In this document: positions 1-8,025 of the stretch, one piece after another
How positions within the stretch are numbered: the first letter of the stretch is position 1
How the letters are laid out: each line of letters begins with the position of its first letter
NCBI RefSeq assembly: GCF_003752405.1
Contig: NZ_RKHK01000001.1
Location: 682,001-746,000 of the forward strand
From: Bogoriella caseilytica
Lineage (GTDB): Bacteria; Actinomycetota; Actinomycetes; Actinomycetales; Actinomycetaceae
Length of the DNA: 64,000 nucleotides
Direction of reading: 5' to 3'
Program-made: the position numbers and the translations under genes
The notes under the pieces: model-generated
The model's database searches: none
What the model saw: only the letters and a program-made list of their open reading frames with translations
Told to the model about the DNA's origin: nothing

Positions 1-789
1 GCGAATCGCGGCATGGGCCGCCTGTTCGCGTTGCAGGCCGCAGCCGAGGGAGCCTCACGGCTGGTGCTGTGGGGCCGCGAGGCCGAGAGCCTGGAGTCGG
101 TCGCGGCCGAGGCGCGAAGCATCGAGCCCGCCGTCGAGGTGGAGATCGGAGTGGCTGACCTTGCCGACTTCCTCGCCGTTGACGACCTCGTGGCGGATCT
201 GCTGGAAGCCGGCCGGGCGCCGGATGTCCTGATCAACAACGCCGGCATGGTCTCCTCCAACACGATGGCGTGGCAGCAGGACCCCGACGAGGCGATCCGC
301 ACGCTCTCGGTCAACACCGTGGCACCGATCCGGATCAGCGGGCGCCTGCTCCCCGCGATGATCGCCGACGCACCCCGCCAGAAGCGCATCCTGAACGTCG
401 CTTCGGCTTCGGCGCTGACGCCGGTGCCGCGGGCCGCTGCGTACGCGGGGTCGAAGGCTGCCCTGGCGCACTGGTCGGACACTCTGCGCACCGAGTTGAT
501 GCTGGCCGGTCACACACACATCGCAGTGACGACCTACAACCCTGGCTTCGTGGACACCGGAATGTTCGCCGGGACCACCTCCATCGGCCTCACCCCGCAC
601 CTGAGCCCGGAGCGAGCCGTGGAGATCGGCTGGAAGGCGATGCTGGCCGGCCGTGCCGAGACGGTCGCACCATCGTTGGTGCACATCGCCCGGGGCGCGC
701 GGGCATTCTTGCCCGCCCCGGCCTTCGACGCCCTGGCGCGCAGCCTCGGCGTCTACTCCTCGATGGACACCTTCACGGGGCGGTTGTAG
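1..789 (+). CDS. SDR-family short-chain dehydrogenase/reductase (5' end outside window)
   Basis: NAD(P)-dependent oxidoreductase of the classical SDR family; substrate unknown. The reading frame is open from base 1 and begins with Ala-Asn-Arg-Gly-Met-Gly-Arg, which looks like the end of the N-terminal glycine-rich nucleotide motif, so the true start lies upstream and the ATG at 13 is internal. Counting from that ATG, the NNAG motif is at residues 75-78, the catalytic Ser near 131, and Tyr144/Lys148 form the YxxxK pair. Length past the motif fits a 260-270 residue SDR. It converges on the ArsR gene, with a hairpin between them. The family is clear; the reaction cannot be named. Confidence 0.85.
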   Translation, partial: ANRGMGRLFALQAAAEGASRLVLWGREAESLESVAAEARSIEPAVEVEIGVADLADFLAVDDLVADLLEAGRAPDVLINNAGMVSSNTMAWQQDPDEAIRTLSVNTVAPIRISGRLLPAMIADAPRQKRILNVASASALTPVPRAAAYAGSKAALAHWSDTLRTELMLAGHTHIAVTTYNPGFVDTGMFAGTTSIGLTPHLSPERAVEIGWKAMLAGRAETVAPSLVHIARGARAFLPAPAFDALARSLGVYSSMDTFTGRL

Positions 790-817
790 GCGGCGCGTTC
801 TGCGGCGCTAGCCTCAC

Positions 818-858
818 CGGGTAGGAAGACTGGCGCTCAGAGTCAGTTTCCTAACCCG
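818..858. terminator. Imperfect hairpin between convergent genes
   Basis: The arms CGGGTAGGAAGACTG and CAGTTTCCTAACCCG pair with two bulges around an 11-nt loop. It lies 29 nt after the SDR stop and before the end of the opposite-strand ArsR gene, a position that suits a bidirectional terminator. There is no clear T tract, so this is an inference from position and pairing. Confidence 0.4.
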
Positions 859-930
859 TTGCCTCTACGGGCGCGTACGTCGCCGCCGTGGGCGGGGGCG
901 TTGCCGCCATGGGCGCGGCCGCCGGCACAC

Positions 931-1539
931 TCAGTGCGCCGAGGTGCCATCCCAGTCACGGACGGCGAAGAGACTCACGTCCCAGGTGCGCCGGCCTGTC
1001 TCCGGTTTCCTGCGGCCCTGTTCCCCGAAGCGCGTCAGGACCTCGCCGAGTTCGACCAACAGTGCGGTGAGTTCGTCGTGCGTGAGGGTCAGGGTCGTGG
1101 CGAGGAACTCGGCCTTGAGGGCCTCCGCACGCTCATCCTGCGGAACCTCGAGCACAGCCTCGGCCTGGCGGAAGGCCTCAGCCAGCCGCCTGGCCTGCTC
1201 CTGGTGCTGCACGTGCAGGAATCCCGCCACCTCGGGTCCGCTGTGGTCCAGGAAGGCCGGACCAGGGACGGCCTCCCAGTAGCTCTCGCGCCGGTCCCCC
1301 TGCCCGGGCACGCGACGGGCGAGACCGGCCTTCTCCAACGCACGCAGGTGAAAGCTCACCGAGTTCGGTGCCGACCCCACTTGTTCCGCGAGTGTGGAAA
1401 CGCGCGCGACCTCCACCGCGCCCAGCAGTTCAAGGAGACGACGTCGCACGGGGTGGGACAGGGCCTTCAGGGCAGCGGAGCTGAGGGCGTGTGCTCCGCC
1501 GCCGGACGTGCCCGGGCCGGCGCCGTCTCGATGGTTCAT
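931..1539 (-). CDS. ArsR/HTH_5-type winged-helix transcriptional regulator
   Basis: Probable repressor. The N-terminal third (residues about 20-90) is a winged helix-turn-helix of ArsR type: the stretch LKALSHPVRRRLLELL followed by SVSFHLRALEKAGLARR is characteristic. The C-terminal half (about 110-200) is a helical, Glu/Arg-rich domain. I see no Cys metal-binding motif, so it is probably not a metal sensor and resembles ArsR-like regulators paired with MFS genes. It starts 39 nt after the MFS stop on the same strand, so the two are likely one transcript. The TGCGCAA repeats upstream of the MFS gene are its probable target. Confidence 0.85.
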   Translation of the reverse strand: MNHRDGAGPGTSGGGAHALSSAALKALSHPVRRRLLELLGAVEVARVSTLAEQVGSAPNSVSFHLRALEKAGLARRVPGQGDRRESYWEAVPGPAFLDHSGPEVAGFLHVQHQEQARRLAEAFRQAEAVLEVPQDERAEALKAEFLATTLTLTHDELTALLVELGEVLTRFGEQGRRKPETGRRTWDVSLFAVRDWDGTSAH

Positions 1540-1578
1540 CCCGGCAATCCCCCGCTCCTCGACGATCCGGTCCGGCGA

Positions 1579-2889
1579 TCAGTCCTGGAGATCGCCAGCG
1601 TGACGTTCACCGTAACGTTCCCAGGCCTCAGGCTTCGGTATCGAACGGATTCGGGAGGCCATCGCCAGGAGGATCGCCACCGCGAAGCTCGCTGCGAACG
1701 CACCCACGGTCGCACGCATCCCGAACTCGGCCACGCCCCACCCAGCGAGCAGAGTCGCCGCCGGCGTCGTGGCCAGGCTCAGCATGGACACGGCCGAGCC
1801 CACACGCCCCTGCAGTCGCGTCGGAGTGATGGCCATGACAAACCCGATGGCGGCAGCGTTCACGCTCGGAACGGCACAGAACGCGACAAAGAGCCCCAGC
1901 AACGTGAACGCCGGGGCCGTCACGAGAGGCAGTGATCCCAGGGCGAGTGCCTGCACCAGGAACCCGCCGATCAGCAATCGGCCCGTGGCGACCCGCGAGA
2001 CACAGAGTCCGGAGATGACCGCACCGAGCAGGGCCCCCGCACCCATCGCCGTGCCGGTCAGCCCCACGACCTGCGGCGACTGACCGTCCACCCGGAGGCC
2101 GAGGATGACTGCGAGCACCACTCCCGATCCCGCGAAGTTCAGCACGCCTGCCACCACAGCGAGACCGCCGAGGAGGCGCACCCGCAGGAGCACGCGCAGA
2201 CCGGCAGTCAGCCACTGCAGCCGCCCCGGTGGGTCAGCTTCCGGCGCACCAGGATCGAGGGCCTGCGAGAGCAGCGCGCTGGCGGCCCCCTTTCCCACTT
2301 GCGCCACCGCGGAGAGCAGCCACGGCAGAATCGGAAGCAGGGCGAAGAGGGCACCCGCTGCCGGTCCGGCACCAAGCGAGATCGCCGCGTCTCGGCCCTG
2401 AGTCACGCTCATGGCTTGCGGGAGGCGATCCGCCGGAACGATCTGGCGCAGCGCTGCCGAGGTCGCGCCCGCGCTCAGTGTGGCGGCCAACGCGCCTCCT
2501 GCTGCGACCGCGACGAGCGGGAGCGTCCCCAGGACTCCGGCGGAGTACAGCACCACCCCGGTGCCGTACGCCGCAGCAGTGGCGAGCGCTCCCCACACCA
2601 TGACCGGCCGCCGTGGATAGCGATCCGCGATCATGCCCGAGGGCAGCGTCGCCAGCACCACGGTGGCTGAGGTCGCCGCGCCCACTACCCCGGCCAGCGC
2701 CGGATCGCCGGTGACCGCGAGCGCCAGGAGCGGCGTCGCAATCATGTGTACGCCAGCGGCCGCCGAGCCGAGCGTATCGGCCACCAGCCAGCGCGCGTAG
2801 TCGCCCGACCACCACCGTGAGCCAGCGCTCCCAGCCCGCATGACGCCCTCCCCGACTCGATCACCAGGGACGCGTCGCCCCGTGGTCAT
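1579..2889 (-). CDS. MFS transporter (drug/solute exporter type)
   Basis: Twelve-helix Major Facilitator permease of about 436 residues with the start chosen here. It resembles the enterobactin-exporter/multidrug branch: the loop after TM2 reads GMIADRYPRRPVM, a good motif A. The ATG at 2889 was chosen because it lies just downstream of the operator; an upstream ATG at 2928 would place the operator inside the gene, and an internal ATG at 2841 is also possible. It is followed by the ArsR regulator, so an exporter-repressor pair responding to an unknown small molecule is likely. The substrate cannot be inferred. Confidence 0.82.
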   Translation of the reverse strand: MTTGRRVPGDRVGEGVMRAGSAGSRWWSGDYARWLVADTLGSAAAGVHMIATPLLALAVTGDPALAGVVGAATSATVVLATLPSGMIADRYPRRPVMVWGALATAAAYGTGVVLYSAGVLGTLPLVAVAAGGALAATLSAGATSAALRQIVPADRLPQAMSVTQGRDAAISLGAGPAAGALFALLPILPWLLSAVAQVGKGAASALLSQALDPGAPEADPPGRLQWLTAGLRVLLRVRLLGGLAVVAGVLNFAGSGVVLAVILGLRVDGQSPQVVGLTGTAMGAGALLGAVISGLCVSRVATGRLLIGGFLVQALALGSLPLVTAPAFTLLGLFVAFCAVPSVNAAAIGFVMAITPTRLQGRVGSAVSMLSLATTPAATLLAGWGVAEFGMRATVGAFAASFAVAILLAMASRIRSIPKPEAWERYGERHAGDLQD

Positions 2890-2904
2890 CGCACCAGGGA
2901 AACA

Positions 2905-2938
2905 TGCGCAAGGAATATTGCGCAACACCCCTTGCGCA
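2905..2938. promoter_or_regulatory. Operator with three TGCGCAA half-sites
   Basis: TGCGCAA (2905-2911), 6 nt, then the shared palindrome TTGCGCAA (2918-2925), 6 nt, then TTGCGCA (2932-2938). This gives two overlapping inverted repeats, each TGCGCAA-N6-TTGCGCA. It sits 16 nt upstream of the MFS start and fits dimer binding by the ArsR-type protein encoded downstream. The symmetry is visible; the binding protein is inferred. Confidence 0.65.
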
Positions 2939-2974
2939 TGATCTCGGCACCGCGGCTAGTCAGCCGCAGCACCT

Positions 2975-3658
2975 CTACCCGCCGCTCGGCACCACCCACA
3001 CCGCTTCGGCGGCGGCCAGACCGAGCTCGAAGGGCTTTCCCGCCTCTGCCGAGGCGAACCGGACCGTCAGCGTGCCGGCGAAGTCCCGGCGTTCGAGGAT
3101 CTCGAGTTCGGTGTCGAGCGCGATGCCCAGGGAGTCGAAGTAGCGCAGCACCTGAGGATCGGCATCGGACAAGCGCGCGACGCGCACCTGGGATCCCACC
3201 TCTGCAGCGCGCAGCTGCTGAGCCGGCGTCGTGGGCACCGAGCCATCGATGCGTGGGATGGGATCGCCGTGCGGATCGCGCTCGGGGTCACCGAGTCGCT
3301 CCGCCATCGCAGCGATGAGCCGGTCGGAGACGGCATGCTCCAGCACCTCGGCCTCGTCGTGAACCTCGTCCCAGCCGTAGCCGAGCTCCACCACCAGGAA
3401 GGTCTCGATGATGCGATGGCGGCGCACCATTGCCAGCGCCGCGCGGCGGCCTTCCTCGGTGAGCTCGACCGCCCCATAGGGCGCGTGCGTGAGCAACCCT
3501 TGCCCACTGAGCTTCTTCACCGCCTCGGAGACGGTCGAGGGACGGAGGTCGAGTCGCTTGGAAAGAAAGGTGGTGGTCACCGGTTCGTCGGACCACTCCT
3601 GGGCAGCCCACACCACCTTCAGGTAGTCCTGGCTGGAGGAGGTGAGTTCGGAGACCAC
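2975..3658 (-). CDS. mntR: DtxR/MntR-family metal-dependent repressor
   Basis: Metal-activated transcriptional repressor, here probably Mn-responsive because it is the last gene of a Mn-type ABC operon. It has an N-terminal winged helix (residues about 1-65; DLRPSTVSEAVKKLSGQGLL is the recognition region), a helical dimerisation/metal domain with the expected HRIIETFLV and acidic/His residues (about 66-140), and a C-terminal FeoA/SH3-like domain (about 150-227). The GTG at 3658 was chosen because it follows the permease stop by 4 nt, and the AGG of a ribosome site overlaps that stop; a longer ATG version would run back into the permease gene. Length 227 residues is typical. Confidence 0.87.
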   Translation of the reverse strand: MVSELTSSSQDYLKVVWAAQEWSDEPVTTTFLSKRLDLRPSTVSEAVKKLSGQGLLTHAPYGAVELTEEGRRAALAMVRRHRIIETFLVVELGYGWDEVHDEAEVLEHAVSDRLIAAMAERLGDPERDPHGDPIPRIDGSVPTTPAQQLRAAEVGSQVRVARLSDADPQVLRYFDSLGIALDTELEILERRDFAGTLTVRFASAEAGKPFELGLAAAEAVWVVPSGG

Positions 3659-3662
3659 AGCC

Positions 3663-4547
3663 TCACCGTACCGGGAGGGGCCGATGCTGACCCCCGCGCC
3701 CGCCCGTCGCCCGGCGTGACTTCCCGGACCGGAGCACCGCGGTGGCGAGGTACACCATTGCGAAGACCGCACCCTGGGCGAGCACGACCATCGGGCCGGT
3801 GGCGGTGTTCAGCCAGTAGGAGAGGTAGATGCCCACCCCCGCGCACACCGCCGCCACCGCCGGGGCGATCAGAAGCATGCGGTTCAGGCGCTCGGTGAGC
3901 AGACGCGCCGTGGCGCCCGGGATGATCAGCAGCGCGATGACCAGGACGACGCCGACGGCTTGCAGGCCCGTGACGGCGGTGATGGCCAGGAGGACGAGCA
4001 CCAGGGCGTTGATCCGCCGCGGGCTCAGCCCGATGGCACGGGCCTGCACGGGATCGAAGCTCACCAGGGTGATCTCGCGATGCCTGGCCAGCACCACGGC
4101 CAGCACCAGGGCGCCCAACAGCGCCACCTGCCACAGATCGGCCGGGGAGACTCCGAGCAAATTGCCGAACAGGATGTGACCGAGGTCCACCTGACTGGGG
4201 ATCACGGAGAGCAACACCAGCCCGAGCGCGAAGAGCACGGTGAACACGATGCCCATGGCGGCGTCCTCCTTGATCACACTCCGTTCACGCACCACCCCGA
4301 TGAGCAGCACCGCCACGAGCGCGAAAGCCAGCGCCCCCACCGCGAAGGGCAGGCCCAGCACATAGGCGAGCACCACCCCGGGCAGCACGGCGTGGGAGAC
4401 GGCGTCGCCCATCAAGGACCAGCCGATGAGCACCAGCCAACAGGACAGCAGCGCACAGGCCATCGCCGAGATGATCGCTGCGGCGAAGGCACGCTGCATG
4501 AAGCCGTAAGCCCAGGGCTCGGCGAGCGCGGCCAGGAGCTCGTTCAT
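3663..4547 (-). CDS. mntC: Manganese-type ABC transporter permease (ABC-3 family)
   Basis: Integral membrane subunit of a Zn/Mn/Fe ABC importer, 294 residues with eight or nine hydrophobic segments. The early helix with LIGWSLMGDAVSHAVLPG is the conserved ABC-3 signature, and the DPVQARAIGLSP segment is the cytoplasmic coupling region. The start overlaps the ATPase stop by 4 nt and the stop is 4 nt from the repressor start, so translation is coupled. The basic, Gly-rich tail after about residue 270 is not conserved. Mn rather than Zn is inferred from the binding-protein ligands. Confidence 0.88.
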   Translation of the reverse strand: MNELLAALAEPWAYGFMQRAFAAAIISAMACALLSCWLVLIGWSLMGDAVSHAVLPGVVLAYVLGLPFAVGALAFALVAVLLIGVVRERSVIKEDAAMGIVFTVLFALGLVLLSVIPSQVDLGHILFGNLLGVSPADLWQVALLGALVLAVVLARHREITLVSFDPVQARAIGLSPRRINALVLVLLAITAVTGLQAVGVVLVIALLIIPGATARLLTERLNRMLLIAPAVAAVCAGVGIYLSYWLNTATGPMVVLAQGAVFAMVYLATAVLRSGKSRRATGGRGGQHRPLPVR

Positions 4548-5287
4548 GAGAGCTCGCTCGTATGGAAGGCGCGGGCAAGGTTCTCCGGGCGCAGGACCTC
4601 CTCCGGCGCGGCATGCACGACCAGCCGTCGTTGCAGCAGCGCCGCGGAGTCACACAGCTCCGGGAGCCCGTCGAGGTCATGGGTGGACACCAGCACTGCG
4701 GCGCCGGCTGCGGCCAGTTCGCGGAGCAGATTGCTGAGCACCTGCTGCGTGGCGCGGTCCACCCCGGAAAAAGGTTCGTCGAGCAGTATCAGGTCCGCCT
4801 CCTGGGCCAGTGCCCGCGCCACGAAGGCCCGTTTGCGCTGCCCCCCGGAGAGGGCGCCGATCTGCCGGCCGGCCAGCCCGGTCAGCCCCACCCGCTCCAT
4901 CGATTCGGCCACGATGACGCGGTCCGGCGCCCGCAGGCGGCGGGAGCGGCCACAGTGCGGATAGCGCCCCATCGCCACGACGTCGGCCACGCTGAGCGGG
5001 AAGGTCCAGTCGATCTCTTCGGACTGCGGCGCATAGGCCACCTGGCCGCTGGCCCGAGCGCGCTCGGGGGCGCCTCCGAACATCTCGATCCGCCCGGCCG
5101 TCGGCCGCACCAGCCCCATGAGCGCCTTGAAGAAGGTGGACTTCCCCGAGCCGTTCATCCCGATCAGCCCAGTCACGCTGCCGGCGGCGAGGTCGAGATC
5201 CACCCGATCCAAGGCAGTGGTCGCTCCGTAACGCACCGTCAGGCCGGAGACCGCGAGCGCCCGCGGGTACTGGCCGTTAGTCGTCAT
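4544..5287 (-). CDS. mntB: Manganese-type ABC transporter ATP-binding protein
   Basis: Cytoplasmic ATPase driving the Mn importer, 247 residues. Walker A GMNGSGKST is at residues 43-51, followed by the signature LSGGQRKRA, Walker B LILLDEPF and the switch His in STHD. The ATG at 5287 was chosen: it lies inside the last codons of the binding-protein gene (11-nt overlap). A longer version starting at 5479 would run through the binding-protein gene in another frame and carries no ABC sequence. Closest families are ZnuC/MntB/SitB. Confidence 0.9.
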   Translation of the reverse strand: MTTNGQYPRALAVSGLTVRYGATTALDRVDLDLAAGSVTGLIGMNGSGKSTFFKALMGLVRPTAGRIEMFGGAPERARASGQVAYAPQSEEIDWTFPLSVADVVAMGRYPHCGRSRRLRAPDRVIVAESMERVGLTGLAGRQIGALSGGQRKRAFVARALAQEADLILLDEPFSGVDRATQQVLSNLLRELAAAGAAVLVSTHDLDGLPELCDSAALLQRRLVVHAAPEEVLRPENLARAFHTSELS

Positions 5288-6254
5288 CGCCGGCCAACCC
5301 CACTGCGATCGTCTCAGCCGTGTGCTGCAGCATGTCGAGGTATCCGGGCACCGGCCCGTCCGGGCCCGAGAGCGAATCGACATAGAGGATCCCGGCGAGC
5401 TCGGCCTCAGTCTCGGCGACCACCTGCTGCATGCCGGAGTCCGAGACGGTGGACTCACAGAAGACGGCGGGGATGTCATCGGCGCGCACGCGCTCGATCA
5501 CGGCGCGCACCTGCTGGGGCGTGGCTTCGTACTCGGCGTTGACCGGCCAGAGGTAGGCCTCCTCCAGCCCCAGGTCGCGGGCGAGATAGGAGAACGCCCC
5601 CTCGCAGGTCACCAGCACCCTGGCGGAGGCCGGCACGTCCTCGAGAGCGTCGCGTAGCTCTGACTCGACGGTCTCGAGCTCGGATATGTAGGCCGCAGCG
5701 TTGGCCTGGTACTCAGCGGCACGGTCAGGGTCGATGTCACTGAGCGCTGCGGCGATGTTCGCGAGGTAGACCTGGCCTTCGGCTGGCGACATCCAGGCGT
5801 GCGGATTGATGGCCTCCCCCGGCGCAGACCCGTCCTCCGGTTGGATCGCCATCGTGTCCACGCCGTCGGAGGCAGTGACCCGGGGCGCGTCGACGTCGAT
5901 GAGGAGCTGATCGAGCCAGTCCTCCAGGTGCAGTCCGTTGGCGATCAGCAGGTCGGCCTCGGCGGCGCGGCGCAGGTCATCGGGCGCCGGCTCGTAGCCG
6001 TGGATCTCCTGCCCCACCCCGGTGATCGACTCCACCTCCGCGTGCTCACCAGCCACCTGCTGGGCCATGTCAGCCAGCACTGTGAAGGTGGTCAGCACCA
6101 GCGGGCGGTCGGCGTCGTCAGTACCCGAGCTACCGGGGTCCTGCCCCTCGGACGGCGAGGCACACGCCGCCAGGAGCACGCCGGCGCTCAGGAAGGCGGC
6201 CAGGCGGCTTCGGTTTGCCAGAGTTGACGATTTCGGTGCACCGAAGTTTCCCAT
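5277..6254 (-). CDS. mntA: Manganese-binding lipoprotein of ABC importer (cluster A-I SBP)
   Basis: Extracellular metal-binding lipoprotein. A signal peptide with lipobox LLAAC (lipid Cys31) anchors it outside the membrane. Residues aligning with the four metal ligands of PsaA/MntC proteins are His85 (HGYEP), His152 (NPHAW), Glu218 (CEGAF) and Asp293 (YVDS). Glu rather than His at the third position is the pattern of Mn-type proteins, while Zn-type ZnuA uses three His. The long His-rich loop of ZnuA is also absent. The start is supported by a TAGCAT element exactly 7 nt before the ATG, implying a leaderless message. First gene of mntABC-mntR. Confidence 0.88.
   Translation of the reverse strand: MGNFGAPKSSTLANRSRLAAFLSAGVLLAACASPSEGQDPGSSGTDDADRPLVLTTFTVLADMAQQVAGEHAEVESITGVGQEIHGYEPAPDDLRRAAEADLLIANGLHLEDWLDQLLIDVDAPRVTASDGVDTMAIQPEDGSAPGEAINPHAWMSPAEGQVYLANIAAALSDIDPDRAAEYQANAAAYISELETVESELRDALEDVPASARVLVTCEGAFSYLARDLGLEEAYLWPVNAEYEATPQQVRAVIERVRADDIPAVFCESTVSDSGMQQVVAETEAELAGILYVDSLSGPDGPVPGYLDMLQHTAETIAVGLAGDDD
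6232..6245. promoter_or_regulatory. Perfect 14-bp palindrome at the 5' end of mntA (candidate MntR operator)
   Basis: TTCGGTGCACCGAA is a perfect palindrome located 9-22 nt inside the mntA coding region, immediately downstream of the predicted transcription start. DtxR-family repressors bind short palindromes at promoters, and the only such regulator in the window is encoded at the end of this operon. Operator role and binding protein are inferred. Confidence 0.5.
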
Positions 6255-6261
6255 GCAGGCG

Positions 6262-6267
6262 ATGCTA
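6262..6267 (-). promoter_or_regulatory. mntA -10 element (TAGCAT), leaderless start
   Basis: TAGCAT on the minus strand fits TANNNT and is separated from the mntA ATG by exactly 7 nt, putting the transcription start at or next to the start codon. No Shine-Dalgarno sequence is visible. Confidence 0.55.
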
Positions 6268-6300
6268 ACAGAGGTGGTGGGCGCCGATCTCCGGGTGTGT

Positions 6301-7890
6301 TCAGCTCCAGTCGATCTGCGCGGAACGGTGGAACGCCCAGCCCCGTCGCTGCCACTGCGGGGCCAACGCGGCCAGCCGGGAGGCGAAGCCCTCGAAGCCG
6401 GATTCCTCCCGCACTTCCTGCGGGCTCCACGCCACCTCTGCCGCGGCAGCCAGCCGAGGCAGCAGCATGCGGAAGAGCTCCTCGGAGTTGGTCAGGGTCT
6501 CGGTCCACACCGCAGCTTCGACGCCGCGCACCTGGTCAGCCGGCACACCGTCGAGGTAATTGCCCGGATCCCAGTCATAGGAGGCAGCGACGTCGACGGT
6601 GCCGGCCCAGGTCAGGCCGAGCGGGAAGTCCTCGTCGTACTTCATGTCCAGGTAGACCCGGTCCCCGGGGGACATGAGGATGTCGTGCCCGCGGCGCGCG
6701 GCTTCGACGACGGCGTCGGTGGCCTCTCCCCCCGGCGACCAGTACTGGACCACGGCGTCCTCGGGCAGGTCACCCTGCGCCGCCTCCTGCCAGACCACCA
6801 GCACCTTGCCGGACTCCTGCACGATCTGGCCGAGCAGGCCCAGCACCTCGCGGTAGTCCTCCTTCGTGGTCACCTGCGCCTCGTCGCCACCACCGTGCAG
6901 GTAAGGGCCCGGGGTGATCTCGGCGAGCTCATCGAAGACGTCACGCAGGAACGGCTCGGCGGCCTGCTGGTGCAGCGTGATCTGGGAGAAGCCCACCCTG
7001 GTGCCGGAGTACGGCTCGAGCTGCTCGCCGTCCGCGGTGAGTTCCGGGTAGGCCACCAGAGCGGCGTGGGTGTGCCCCGGCACATCGAACTCCGGGATGA
7101 TCGTGACGCCGCGTGCCGCGGCGTGGTCCAGGATGCTCTCCCAGTCCGCACGGCTGTAGAAGCCGGGCTCCCCGCCGCCGCGCCCGACCTCGTGCGGCGA
7201 GTCGCCGGTCAGGGAGTCGTCAACCTGGCCGTGACCGGTGACCTCGGTCAGCCGGGGCCGCGAGGCGAGCTCCAGGCGCCAGGCCTGGTCATCGCTGAGG
7301 TGCAGGTGCAGCGCGTTCATCTTCACCGACGCGAGCAGGTCGATGACCTCCCGTACCGCGTCGACGTCGAAGAAGTGCCGGACCACGTCCAGGCTCAGAC
7401 CGCGCCAGGGGTAGCGCGGCGCGTCGGTGATCTCGGCCGGCGCCAGGCCGTTCTGGCCAGCCTCATCCGCGCCACGTACGAGTTCGGTGAGCGTGCGCAG
7501 ACCGTAGGCCAGGCCGGTGGGAGCGAGAGCATGCAGGGCGATCCGGTCAGCCGCGATCACCAGCCGATAGGCCTCACCTTCGGCGGACTGCGCGCTCAAC
7601 GGCAGCGCGTCGGGCGTGCCGCCGGTGAGCTCCAGGGAGATCTCCCGGGGCTCGTCAGCGCCAGAATCGCGACCTTCCGGTGGCTCCTCACCCTCCCCGG
7701 TCTCGCCGTCCTCTGGGGGCTCGCCGAGCACGAGCGCGCCGGCCGCGCTCAGCGCGTCACGGAGGTCGGCGAGCGCCGTCGGCACCGGCTCGGGCAGGCC
7801 ACGGACAGCGAGGCGGATCGGTCCAGTCAGGGCAAAGGGCTCGCCGTCGGCCTGCGTGTAGCGGGCGGGGGCGGGAATGATCACAGACAT
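6301..7890 (-). CDS. Beta-N-acetylhexosaminidase, glycoside hydrolase family 20
   Basis: Removes terminal GlcNAc/GalNAc from chitin- or murein-derived oligosaccharides by substrate-assisted catalysis. An N-terminal GH20b-like domain spans about residues 1-155 and the TIM-barrel catalytic domain about 160-500. The catalytic Asp336-Glu337 pair lies in HGGGDEA; PWRGLSLDVVRHFF and LHLHLSDDQAWR are the other hallmark strands. There is no signal peptide, so it probably acts on imported sugars in the cytoplasm. A Glu/Gly/Pro-rich insertion at about 56-82 is not conserved. The start is supported by a leaderless-type promoter. It ends 46 nt before mntA, which has its own promoter. Confidence 0.92.
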   Translation of the reverse strand: MSVIIPAPARYTQADGEPFALTGPIRLAVRGLPEPVPTALADLRDALSAAGALVLGEPPEDGETGEGEEPPEGRDSGADEPREISLELTGGTPDALPLSAQSAEGEAYRLVIAADRIALHALAPTGLAYGLRTLTELVRGADEAGQNGLAPAEITDAPRYPWRGLSLDVVRHFFDVDAVREVIDLLASVKMNALHLHLSDDQAWRLELASRPRLTEVTGHGQVDDSLTGDSPHEVGRGGGEPGFYSRADWESILDHAAARGVTIIPEFDVPGHTHAALVAYPELTADGEQLEPYSGTRVGFSQITLHQQAAEPFLRDVFDELAEITPGPYLHGGGDEAQVTTKEDYREVLGLLGQIVQESGKVLVVWQEAAQGDLPEDAVVQYWSPGGEATDAVVEAARRGHDILMSPGDRVYLDMKYDEDFPLGLTWAGTVDVAASYDWDPGNYLDGVPADQVRGVEAAVWTETLTNSEELFRMLLPRLAAAAEVAWSPQEVREESGFEGFASRLAALAPQWQRRGWAFHRSAQIDWS

Positions 7891-7896
7891 CCTCCG

Positions 7897-7902
7897 ACGC
7901 TA
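7897..7902 (-). promoter_or_regulatory. -10 element (TAGCGT) of the GH20 gene
   Basis: TAGCGT is 6 nt from the ATG at 7890. The GGAGG directly abutting the ATG is too close to act as a ribosome site, which favours a leaderless message. Confidence 0.5.
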
Positions 7903-8025
7903 TCGGCTCCTCGGTACTGCCGGGGGCGCCGAACCTTCAGCCGCGGCGCACCAGGCCTGGAGGCTGAGGAAATTCATCCTGAAGGAGGAGGCCGGCGCGG
8001 TGCGGCATCCACGATGATGGTGGGC

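Noticed and set aside
859-1935. A 358-codon plus-strand frame over the ArsR and MFS genes
   Set aside because: It is antisense to two well-supported genes, and its composition (Arg/His/Gly-rich) is that of a shadow frame.
6022-8025. Plus-strand frame running into the ABC ATPase
   Set aside because: Before the ATG at about 8014-8026 it is the antisense of the GH20 and mntA genes and has no recognisable domain.
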